6,968 bases of DNA. It comes from Fusobacteriaceae bacterium (GTDB lineage: Bacteria > Fusobacteriota > Fusobacteriia > Fusobacteriales > Fusobacteriaceae). Positions 1-6,482 of this stretch are shown here, piece by piece. Position 1 is the first letter of the stretch. Every line of letters begins with the position of its first letter. Location: contig JAFGUR010000256.1 in NCBI GenBank assembly GCA_016938425.1, positions 1 to 6,968 of the forward strand. Reading direction: 5' to 3'. Both the position numbers and the translations under genes were made by a program. A model generated the notes under the pieces. The model made no database searches and was not told where the DNA came from. It worked only from the letters and a program-made list of their open reading frames with translations.

Positions 1-37
1 AAAACATAACTCCTGTAATTCTAATGTCGTCAATCAT
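1..37 (-). CDS. cas4: Cas4 family protein, 5' end only (runs off the left edge)
   Basis: Only the first 12 codons are in the window. They read M-I-D-D-I-R-I-T-G-V-M-F, with ATG at 37-35. A short acidic lead followed by an I-T-G motif and a hydrophobic stretch is how type I-B Cas4 proteins usually begin. Cas4 is a RecB-like Fe-S exonuclease that trims prespacers during CRISPR adaptation. The start is supported by a perfect AGGAGG nine bases upstream and by position: 23 nt after the cas3 stop on the same strand, where cas4 is expected in a cas6-cas8-cas7-cas5-cas3-cas4-cas1-cas2 locus. The catalytic residues and cysteine cluster lie outside the window, so the assignment rests on 12 residues plus context. 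Confidence 0.7.
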   Translation of the reverse strand, partial: MIDDIRITGVMF

Positions 38-46
38 TGTGGGAGA

Positions 47-52
47 CCTCCT
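47..52 (-). promoter_or_regulatory. Ribosome binding site for the cas4 start
   Basis: On the minus strand this is a perfect AGGAGG nine nucleotides before the ATG at 37-35, in the 23-nt gap after the cas3 stop. It is the main evidence that a new gene starts here and leaves through the left edge. Confidence 0.75.
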
Positions 53-60
53 AAGATTGC

Positions 61-2286
61 CTAAATATAATTATCATAAGTTTCTTCCTTATGCTTTTCA
101 GCTCTAATTCTCTCAAACCCTCTTTCATTAGAATAATTACATTCTGTAATTTCTATTTCTCCATTTTTCCATATAATTTTATCAATAGGATTCAAATCAA
201 ATAATCCAACCGAAACAGAAAAATCATATATCTTATTTCTAGCTTTCACTTTTTTCAAATAGAATTCTTCTCTTTTTTTATTATTTTCAACCTCGGATAG
301 ATTAGGGGTTTTTTCAAATTCTTCATTCAAAACTTTTACATTTTCTTCAATCACTACTCTGTTTTCTTCATAAATATTTTTTGGAATTACATTATAAGAA
401 CTAATATCTCTAAACATTTTTTTAACATCATCGAGGCTTTTTTCTCCAATATATAAAGAGTCAATATATTTTTTAACATCATCATATCTTTTCTCAAAGC
501 TTGAACCTTTAATCTTATCAGTAGTTAGCCATTCATCAATTAACTCTACTTTTTTATCTTCACTAAGAACCCCATCAAAACCTTTTAATGCTTCTTTTGA
601 AAGTTCATATATTTTTTGGTCAATAAACCCTCTTTTGCTATCAAGACTTTTTAATAAGTTTTTATCAATTTCAGTAAATAAAAAGGCATTTGGTTCTGAA
701 AGCATTTCTTCCTTTTCCCCTTTTCTATTTACTCTTCCTAATCTTTGGAAGAATCCGTTTAAGTCATTTAGTTCTGTAAATAGATAATCAAAATCAATAT
801 CAAGAGAAGCTTCTACCACAGAGGTTGCAACCCAAATTTTATTTCCTTTATATTCTGTATCTCCAAAAGCTAAAATACTTTCTTCTTTTTCTTTTCTATC
901 ATTTTTAGTGAATTTTGCGTGAAGAAGTTCAACATTTTCAATGTTATAAGTTTTGTTTAAAAGGTCAAAAACTTCCTGTGATTTTTTAACAGTATTACAA
1001 ATAATTAAAACTTTTCCACCTCTTTCTTTATAAAAATTTGAAATAAACTCAACATTTAAGCTTTCTTCAAAGACTTTTAAATAATGTCTGTCTTTCCCTT
1101 TGGTAAATTTTTCAAATTTAATTCCTTTAATATTTTGATTCAAATAATCTTTTATAAAAGGGGGTAATGTGGCAGTCAAAATTGCAAACTTTCCTCCAAC
1201 TTCTGTTACTTTTTCTAGACCATAAATCAAATAAGCCAACAAATCTGGTGAATATGCTTGGATTTCATCTATAACAATTTTTGAATAACTAAGAGTTGCA
1301 AGTTTTAACTCAAATCCATTATATTTATAAACAAAATTGAAAATTTGGTCTAAAGTTGAGATTGTTAAAGGTAAACTAAATTGTTTACCTTTATTTGTAT
1401 ACTCAATAACTTTATCTTCTTCTACTGTAGATTCCTTCAAATAATAAGAAGTCGTATCTGAATGAAGTAACGAAAGTCTTTTGTCTATTTTCTCATTTTG
1501 AATAATTTTATTTTTCACTCTGTCGAATATTGCATTAATGGCTGTTTTTAGAGGTAGTATAAAAAAACCTTTATTATCTCCAATCCACAAAAGCCCTGCT
1601 TCTGTTTTCCCCATTCCTGTATTAGCAATAGCAATTATATTTTCATTGGAATTATTCATACAAAAATTTTGCAATTCGTTCCAATCAGCTTTAGGAACTG
1701 TTTCTCTTAATGTTGGTAAAAATTTATTTTTCAAAGAATCTATAAGAAAATCATTTTTATACTCAATAATATATTCTCCACTTGCTGAATAATCACATTT
1801 ATGAAGAAAACCTTTTAATAATATGGCTTCCGTGTCTGTTTTGTAGCTAGAAATTTTATTTATTTCTTCAACAGAAACTTTATTTACAATAAAATTTCTA
1901 AATTCTGCAAGATTATCAGCTAATAAATGTGATTTTTCTTTATAAGTTTTAATTGGGTCATATCTTTGATGATGGTTTAAAATTGCATAAGCTATTTTGT
2001 AATAATCTTCAACATTTTCAGTAGGTTTTTTTATAAAAAACAGTGATAAAAGATTATGTGGCAGTTCAATTTCATCATCAAAAGACTTTAAAAGCCCTTT
2101 AACTCTTTGCTGAAAATATTTATTAACTTTTCCATAATCGTGATACTCTATTGCCTCTTTTAATAATTCTAATAAATGCCCAAACACATATTTTTGCTCT
2201 ACAAGAATATTTAGAGCTTCATAAAGCTCGTTCGTATGCTTTCTAACACTTTTAGTAGGTTTTGCTAAATATTTTTCTATATCCAT
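61..2286 (-). CDS. cas3: CRISPR-associated nuclease/helicase Cas3, type I-B
   Basis: Cas3 is recruited by target-bound Cascade and unwinds and cuts the displaced DNA strand. This 741-residue protein has the full N-terminal HD nuclease plus SF2 helicase layout. The HD domain (about 1-190) shows H17, H49-D50 followed by YGK, H77, H105-H106 and D165, matching the expected metal-binding set. Helicase motifs follow: Walker A T-G-M-G-K-T-E at 223-229, motif Ia L-P-L-K-T-A-I-N near 244-251, motif II D-E-I-Q at 340-343, motif III T-A-T at 371-373, motif V V-A-T-S-V-V-E-A-S-L-D-I-D at 486-498, and motif VI Q-R-L-G-R-V-N-R at 514-521. A C-terminal domain fills the rest. Length is normal and all motifs are present, so it is probably active. 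ATG at 2286 has AGGAG five bases upstream, overlapping the cas5 stop (TAGGAG). Cas5 ends 8 nt upstream. Stop is TAG. Confidence 0.97.
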   Translation of the reverse strand: MDIEKYLAKPTKSVRKHTNELYEALNILVEQKYVFGHLLELLKEAIEYHDYGKVNKYFQQRVKGLLKSFDDEIELPHNLLSLFFIKKPTENVEDYYKIAYAILNHHQRYDPIKTYKEKSHLLADNLAEFRNFIVNKVSVEEINKISSYKTDTEAILLKGFLHKCDYSASGEYIIEYKNDFLIDSLKNKFLPTLRETVPKADWNELQNFCMNNSNENIIAIANTGMGKTEAGLLWIGDNKGFFILPLKTAINAIFDRVKNKIIQNEKIDKRLSLLHSDTTSYYLKESTVEEDKVIEYTNKGKQFSLPLTISTLDQIFNFVYKYNGFELKLATLSYSKIVIDEIQAYSPDLLAYLIYGLEKVTEVGGKFAILTATLPPFIKDYLNQNIKGIKFEKFTKGKDRHYLKVFEESLNVEFISNFYKERGGKVLIICNTVKKSQEVFDLLNKTYNIENVELLHAKFTKNDRKEKEESILAFGDTEYKGNKIWVATSVVEASLDIDFDYLFTELNDLNGFFQRLGRVNRKGEKEEMLSEPNAFLFTEIDKNLLKSLDSKRGFIDQKIYELSKEALKGFDGVLSEDKKVELIDEWLTTDKIKGSSFEKRYDDVKKYIDSLYIGEKSLDDVKKMFRDISSYNVIPKNIYEENRVVIEENVKVLNEEFEKTPNLSEVENNKKREEFYLKKVKARNKIYDFSVSVGLFDLNPIDKIIWKNGEIEITECNYSNERGFERIRAEKHKEETYDNYI

Positions 2287-2294
2287 ATTTGCTC

Positions 2295-3404
2295 CTATAC
2301 AAAACTTAATATATAATTCTCATTATTAATGGAATCTACATAAACATTCTTTGCATTTTCATTAATTGTATGTTTTGAAGTAAGAATTACTTTTTTCTTG
2401 TTAAACTTTCTCTTTTGATTTTCTATTGTGTAATCTTTGTTTAGATAGTATTTGGTTCCATTCTTAGCAATTCCACCAGAACTTAAAATATTTATATTTT
2501 CATCTTTAACCTGTTCATAGTTTAGATATGCTAAATGTATAGCTTTATTTATTAAATCTCCTGTGAAGAAGTCAAATTTTTCTAAATTTTCTTCAATAGA
2601 TAAATCTACTATTTCACACTCTTCTACATCTACAAAATCTTCACTTCTACCAATAGCCGTTAAATTATAAATATTTTCTTTAATCTCTTTCAAAGTTTCT
2701 TCATCAGAACTAATATGAATTATAAGTTTTACGCCATAAAGAACTTCATAATATTTAGGTGCTGTTGTTAATGATTGATATTTAGAAAGCTCTTTTGTAC
2801 AATTTTCAAAAACATAATTTTCCAATCTTTCCAAAATTAATTTTTCAATGTTTTGAATTTCAGTTTCTCTTAGTGATAATTTACTAAACTCTTCTGATTT
2901 TTTATCAAATTTTTGTTTTTTAGTTTTTAGAGATTTTTTTCTAAGTTTTATTAAATCCTGTATTTTTTTTATTCTACTATTTTTAAACTCTGCAATCTCA
3001 TCATTAGTATCTTTTAATTTTAAATACTCATCCATCAACTCTTGATTATAAACTTGAATTGTAATTCCTTTTCTAAAGCTGTTTCCAGTACCTTTTAAAG
3101 CTTTAGCAACTTTAACAAAACCCTTTGATTGTAAATCTCCGTTCATAGATTTAACTAAAATTCCCCTATCATCCATTACAGAATTTAAAAAACAATGATC
3201 TGTATAAACTTCTTGCCCTACTGTTTCAAAACTTCCTTGAATAGATAAATCCATAGGATGATAATTTTTATAGTTACAAGCATTATGGATAGCTCCAATT
3301 ACTGTAGAAAATGGTGGTAAAGGATAAGTCATTTTATTTGTAACAGTTTCTTCCTTTTTATAGTGTGCTTTATTTTGTGTAAGCACAAGTCTTATCACTT
3401 TCAT
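2295..3404 (-). CDS. cas5: Type I-B Cascade subunit Cas5 with a coiled-coil insertion
   Basis: Cas5 is a RAMP protein that caps the 5' handle of the crRNA and joins Cas8 to the Cas7 backbone. The family signature is clear at the N terminus: R-L-x-L in the first beta strand, then T-Y-P-L-P-P-F-S-T-V-I-G at 26-37. A later I-G-R-S-E-D-F block (241-247) is the usual 'LGRREDxx' element. At 369 residues it is much longer than common Cas5 proteins (roughly 200-260). The extra length is mostly a lysine- and glutamate-rich, probably helical or coiled-coil segment at about 120-195, between the N-terminal RAMP fold and the Y-Y-E-V-L-Y-G-V-K-L-I-I-H strand (208-220), plus a long C-terminal tail. The frame is intact through the insertion. 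ATG at 3404 is 2 nt after the cas7 stop, with TGAGGTG inside the end of cas7 as ribosome site. This suggests translational coupling. Stop is TAG. Confidence 0.93.
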   Translation of the reverse strand: MKVIRLVLTQNKAHYKKEETVTNKMTYPLPPFSTVIGAIHNACNYKNYHPMDLSIQGSFETVGQEVYTDHCFLNSVMDDRGILVKSMNGDLQSKGFVKVAKALKGTGNSFRKGITIQVYNQELMDEYLKLKDTNDEIAEFKNSRIKKIQDLIKLRKKSLKTKKQKFDKKSEEFSKLSLRETEIQNIEKLILERLENYVFENCTKELSKYQSLTTAPKYYEVLYGVKLIIHISSDEETLKEIKENIYNLTAIGRSEDFVDVEECEIVDLSIEENLEKFDFFTGDLINKAIHLAYLNYEQVKDENINILSSGGIAKNGTKYYLNKDYTIENQKRKFNKKKVILTSKHTINENAKNVYVDSINNENYILSFV

Positions 3405-3406
3405 AG

Positions 3407-4294
3407 TTACACCTCATAGTATGCTTTAACTTCACTTCTCAAATTATCGAAAAATTCACTAACACTTATAGTATTAAGTTCTTTAATTATTTCAAATTCG
3501 TTTTCAAAATTTTCACCTTCAAGAAGAGCTGCTTTATAACCTTTTTCTAATCTGTTTTTCAAATCAGGAGTAATTTTTAATTTCCCTCCGTGAACGCTTA
3601 CCACATTTTCAAATTGATGTGTCATTCTATCGCTTAATCCACCTATAACGAATAGAGGTTCTGCATTATCAAGGTTTCCTTTTACTACAAGATTTAAACT
3701 TTCTACTGCATTAAGAACTGCTATTACTCTTTCACACCTTTCTTTGTTATCAGCTTTAGTATTAAAGTTTTCATCTATTCCAACTTTTGTTAAATCTATT
3801 GTTAAAGAGTATATTTTCATATTTTTATCATATTCATAGTTATAAGGCATTAATCCTGTTGCTTTTGCGTCATTTTGAACATTCAAATTATTAGCTTTTG
3901 CAAAAGTAGTTGCTAAATGAAGGTTATTATGGAATCTATTTTCCAATATAAACGGCTCGCAAGAAATAGCGTCTGTAAGATATATAGAACTATTTCTTAT
4001 ACAAGTTCTTCCATCTTTCCCCACTTTTGTATTCATATATCCACCTTCTAAGGCTCTACAAGTTGCAGCATTAATTTCATCAGAAACTACTTTTTGTGTT
4101 GCTCCATCTACACTAACTTCCAAATCATCATATAAACCACTTTCAATCATTATTGCATTTTTTAAGCTTTCTCTACTTCTAGTTGCATATGTTTTCCCTT
4201 TTTTAAATACTTTTTGAACTGATGCTACATTTCCAAGTGATTCCCCATAATTTGATGTCATATTTGCTATTATTGTTAATGTTACTGATTTCAT
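3407..4294 (-). CDS. cas7: Type I-B Cascade backbone protein Cas7 (Cst2/DevR family)
   Basis: Cas7 polymerises along the crRNA spacer and forms the Cascade backbone, so it is made in several copies per complex. The 295-residue protein begins with the Cst2/DevR pattern: a beta strand L-T-I-I-A (6-10), then N-Y-G-E-S-L-G-N (15-22), and T-Y-A-T-R-S-R-E-S-L-K-N-A-I (35-48). L-T-D-A-I-S-C-E-P-F (106-115) and V-I-G-G-L-S-D-R-M (207-215) look like core RAMP segments. Length is typical and no frame damage is visible. The ATG shares one base with the cas8 TAA (TAATG), so it is probably translated by reinitiation or coupling. The upstream ribosome site is a G-run, AAGGGGG, within the last cas8 codons, 9 nt away. 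The gene lies between cas8 and cas5, as in other I-B operons. Confidence 0.95.
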   Translation of the reverse strand: MKSVTLTIIANMTSNYGESLGNVASVQKVFKKGKTYATRSRESLKNAIMIESGLYDDLEVSVDGATQKVVSDEINAATCRALEGGYMNTKVGKDGRTCIRNSSIYLTDAISCEPFILENRFHNNLHLATTFAKANNLNVQNDAKATGLMPYNYEYDKNMKIYSLTIDLTKVGIDENFNTKADNKERCERVIAVLNAVESLNLVVKGNLDNAEPLFVIGGLSDRMTHQFENVVSVHGGKLKITPDLKNRLEKGYKAALLEGENFENEFEIIKELNTISVSEFFDNLRSEVKAYYEV

Positions 4295-4605
4295 TAGTTT
4301 TGTCCCCCTTTATTTTCTGTTTCATTTTTTATCATTGTTTTTTCTCCCAATCCATTTATGAAAGTATAAGCTAAATCTTTATTACCTTCAAAATCTTCAA
4401 ATAGTTCCATTGCAAAATCAATTCTTAATTGTGTGTAAGCTGAAAGATGTAATAATAATTCTTTTACTTTGTCATAATCTTTTAAAGTAATTGCACTTAT
4501 AAATCTTTGTTCATAACTTCTAAGTTTATTACCTTTATTTTCTGCCAATAATTTTTTCTTAATTGCAAGTGCTGAAGCCAATGCTTTTTTTTGTTCTTCT
4601 GTCAT
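4294..4605 (-). CDS. cas11b: Small Cascade subunit Cas11b from an internal start within cas8
   Basis: Separate production of the cas8 C-terminal domain as the small subunit Cas11 has been shown experimentally for type I-B, I-C and I-D systems. Here the ATG of codon 359 of cas8, in frame, is directly preceded by AGGAGG and a 4-nt AAAA spacer, in an A/T-rich stretch that should be unstructured. The product would be 103 residues, beginning M-T-E-E-Q-K-K-A-L-A and ending at the cas8 TAA. It is alpha-helical in character (alternating L/A/K/E), with a K-L-R-S-Y-E-Q-R-F segment (residues 27-35) and no cysteine. Cas11 copies would line the belly of Cascade alongside Cas7. No other small-subunit gene is present, which supports the call. 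Seen: the start, ribosome site and frame. Inferred: that it is translated and functions as Cas11. Confidence 0.8.
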   Translation of the reverse strand: MTEEQKKALASALAIKKKLLAENKGNKLRSYEQRFISAITLKDYDKVKELLLHLSAYTQLRIDFAMELFEDFEGNKDLAYTFINGLGEKTMIKNETENKGGQN

Positions 4606-5679
4606 TTTTCCTCCTAAATTAATTATAATTAGTTGTGAAATTAAATATTGCTTAGTTTTTTCTTTCAATAAAACATCAATTAAATCATCTAGTTTTATAT
4701 TATTAATAACTGAATTAACAACTATACTTTGAATATTTATATATCCATCATTATTAACACTTTCTCCAAGGACATTCCCTCTAAATCTTTCTAATTTGCA
4801 AGAAGAACTAATAATATTTACCGTAGTTTCACTTATATTTTCAAAGGTTTTAATAGCATTTTTTCTTAAATATAAGCTTTCATAATACTCTTTTTCCATA
4901 TCTTTAGTTATTATTTCTACATCATAATCAATATAATCAGAAGAGTTTTTTACTTTAAAGAAAAGTTTACTCTTAAAAGCATTTTCATCTTCAAAGGGTT
5001 CAAATTTATTAGACTTCACCAGTTGACCAATAGTAAAATTATTGTTTATAAAGAAAGATTCTCTTGTTTTTGAAAATGCAAAGGGAATAAAATCAAATAT
5101 AGGATGGTCTTCAAAAACAAAGGTACTAGAATTTGCCATAAAAGATACTGATTTACCTTTTTTACCCATATCAACACTGTAACCTCTTAGTCTACAAGAA
5201 CTACCTTTTCCCTTTAACATATTATTTTCATTACAAAATTTATAATATAAAGAACGTCCACCTCTAAAGGTATTTAAAATCAATTCATTTCTATTTTTTT
5301 CTATTATTGTTTCTATTAACTCTCTATTTTCTTCATCATACTTAATTCCTTTAAAAGTCTTTATCATAATAGTATTACTTGACGTATTTTGAGATAATTT
5401 ATCATTTACTGCCTTTATATTTTCGGGAGTAGCTTCTTGAGTTAATAAATCTTCAACAATTTTATGATGCATTTTATCGGCAAATATATTTTCTGCAAAT
5501 TCTAAATATTTATCCTCTGTAATTAAATTCATATTGAACTTTATAAATTCATCATCAATTTCAATCTTTTCTGTTTCTTTATGATATTCTACATATTTAA
5601 TAAACCCTACAATACTTGCCCCCCATCTCCAATCAGATGGTTCAATTCTTATAATACCATTTTCTAATTCTGTTAGCAT
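4294..5679 (-). CDS. cas8b1: Type I-B Cascade large subunit, Cas8b1/Cst1-like
   Basis: The large Cascade subunit recognises the PAM and helps recruit Cas3. Sequence conservation is low in this family, so the call rests partly on position between cas6 and cas7 (Cst2 type). The 461-residue protein starts with I-R-I-E-P-S-D-W-x-W-G-A-S-I-V-G-F (10-26), which matches the 'DWxxNAGIVGF' opening of Cst1 proteins. The central region (about 140-250) is where Cst1 proteins normally carry two CxxC pairs. Here only isolated cysteines exist (C149, C162, C294), so the zinc site seems lost. Residues 359-461 are a helical, charged C-terminal domain preceded by an internal ribosome site, and probably also made alone as Cas11b. 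ATG at 5679 has AGGAGG six bases upstream, overlapping the cas6 TAG stop. Stop TAA overlaps the cas7 start. Confidence 0.88.
   Translation of the reverse strand: MLTELENGIIRIEPSDWRWGASIVGFIKYVEYHKETEKIEIDDEFIKFNMNLITEDKYLEFAENIFADKMHHKIVEDLLTQEATPENIKAVNDKLSQNTSSNTIMIKTFKGIKYDEENRELIETIIEKNRNELILNTFRGGRSLYYKFCNENNMLKGKGSSCRLRGYSVDMGKKGKSVSFMANSSTFVFEDHPIFDFIPFAFSKTRESFFINNNFTIGQLVKSNKFEPFEDENAFKSKLFFKVKNSSDYIDYDVEIITKDMEKEYYESLYLRKNAIKTFENISETTVNIISSSCKLERFRGNVLGESVNNDGYINIQSIVVNSVINNIKLDDLIDVLLKEKTKQYLISQLIIINLGGKMTEEQKKALASALAIKKKLLAENKGNKLRSYEQRFISAITLKDYDKVKELLLHLSAYTQLRIDFAMELFEDFEGNKDLAYTFINGLGEKTMIKNETENKGGQN
4610..4615 (-). promoter_or_regulatory. Internal ribosome binding site within cas8 for Cas11b
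   Basis: A perfect minus-strand AGGAGG sits inside the cas8 reading frame, four nucleotides before an in-frame ATG (4605-4603). It is as strong as the sites before cas6, cas8 and cas4, and unlike most coding DNA here, which is very poor in G. This makes chance occurrence unlikely. It falls in cas8 codons 355-357, encoding L-G-G. Confidence 0.8.
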
Positions 5680-5689
5680 TTTTCACCTC

Positions 5690-6406
5690 CTAATCAATTA
5701 TTTCACACATTCCGAACCCCGAAGAAGCCCGAGAACCTAACCCACTTTTATAAAAATACTCTAGTATCTCTTTTTTTGCTGTTACTTTTATATTTCCTAA
5801 AGTTATTGGGAACTTGTAATCATAAAACTTAACTACTGTTTTTTTAGTATTCAGTGGCTCAATCTTTATTGCCTCCAAATCACTTTGTTTGAATCTATCT
5901 TTAAGAGAAAATATTAAATTTGTTTTAAGTATATCAATACCTTTTTCATCAGTTATTAAATGATACCAATCTCTATTTTTTTCTTTTATATGTTCCCTTA
6001 TAACAAGTCCTGACAATAAATTAAATATAACGCTTTCCCCTCTAATCTCTTTTTCATTCAGAGGTCTTATACTTAAAACTTTTATTTTGTTATTCTCTCC
6101 AAAATCAAAAGTTTTCCCAACTCCATTTAAAAATGCTGTCATAAAATAAAGTGAATCCTCCATTTTATAAATAGATAGATACATTTTTATTGACCTGTTT
6201 TTAAGTTTAATAAAATCCCCTTCTACCTTTTCAAATGGCAAATTCATTGCAAAAGTAAAATCCTTAATCTTATTTTCTCCATATTGCTTTTCTTTAAAAC
6301 TAGGTTTATAGTCTTCAGTTATTGCTTTCAGAAGCGACATACATTTTCTTCTGTAATCTTGGACTATTCTTTCGTTTTCTAGCTCCAAACTTATTTCATA
6401 TCTCAT
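5690..6406 (-). CDS. cas6: CRISPR pre-crRNA endoribonuclease Cas6
   Basis: Cas6 cuts within the CRISPR repeat to release crRNAs and in type I-B usually stays on the 3' hairpin. The 238-residue protein shows the Cas6 hallmark at the C terminus: a glycine-rich loop G-L-G-S-R-A-S-S-G-F-G-M at 222-233, followed by a short last strand. The N terminus M-R-Y-E-I-S-L-E-L starts a RAMP (ferredoxin-like) strand, and the length is typical. The region around residues 25-50, where many Cas6 enzymes carry the catalytic histidine, has no histidine; Y33 and Y42 are nearby, and the only histidines are H139 and H149. Start ATG at 6406 has AAGGAGG six bases upstream. It is the first cas gene, behind a probable promoter at 6438-6466. 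Stop TAG overlaps the cas8 ribosome site. cas8 begins 10 nt downstream. Confidence 0.93.
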   Translation of the reverse strand: MRYEISLELENERIVQDYRRKCMSLLKAITEDYKPSFKEKQYGENKIKDFTFAMNLPFEKVEGDFIKLKNRSIKMYLSIYKMEDSLYFMTAFLNGVGKTFDFGENNKIKVLSIRPLNEKEIRGESVIFNLLSGLVIREHIKEKNRDWYHLITDEKGIDILKTNLIFSLKDRFKQSDLEAIKIEPLNTKKTVVKFYDYKFPITLGNIKVTAKKEILEYFYKSGLGSRASSGFGMCEIID

Positions 6407-6437
6407 TTATTCCCTCCTTTTTCACTTTCTTCTTACC

Positions 6438-6466
6438 AGTATACCCCAACTTTACACAAATATCCA
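6438..6466 (-). promoter_or_regulatory. Probable sigma-70-type promoter of the cas operon
   Basis: On the minus strand, TGGATA (6466-6461, 4 of 6 matches to the -35 consensus) and TATACT (6443-6438, 5 of 6 to the -10 consensus) are separated by 17 nt. Transcription would start near 6431, giving a leader of about 25 nt containing the cas6 ribosome site. It lies in the 76-nt gap between the small upstream gene and cas6. Ten bases of spacer plus the -10 resemble the upstream gene's promoter at 13 of 16 positions. No hairpin terminator is visible in the gap, so readthrough from the upstream gene is also possible. Confidence 0.55.
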
Positions 6467-6482
6467 CTTTTCACATATTTTT

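Noticed and set aside
418..483. Direct repeat of about 14 bp (TTTTTTAACATCATC) at two places about 50 bp apart
   Set aside because: It encodes two D-D-V-K-K helix segments in the Cas3 C-terminal domain (D602-K606 and D619-K623); only two copies with different surroundings, so not a CRISPR array or regulatory repeat.
1538..1792. Plus-strand open frame of 84 codons inside cas3
   Set aside because: It lies opposite conserved Cas3 sequence around the Walker A region, has no convincing ribosome site, and its hydrophobic composition is that expected from reading the reverse of an AT-rich gene.
4031..4050. Possible internal start in cas7 (AAGGTGG followed by an in-frame ATG)
   Set aside because: The ribosome site is weaker, it falls within conserved Cas7 sequence, and no known Cas7 system makes a C-terminal fragment; it is likely just the codons for E-G-G-Y-M.
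6407..6482. Transcription terminator between the small gene and cas6
   Set aside because: There are runs of T and A but no GC-rich inverted repeat before a T-tract in either direction, so no intrinsic terminator can be supported.
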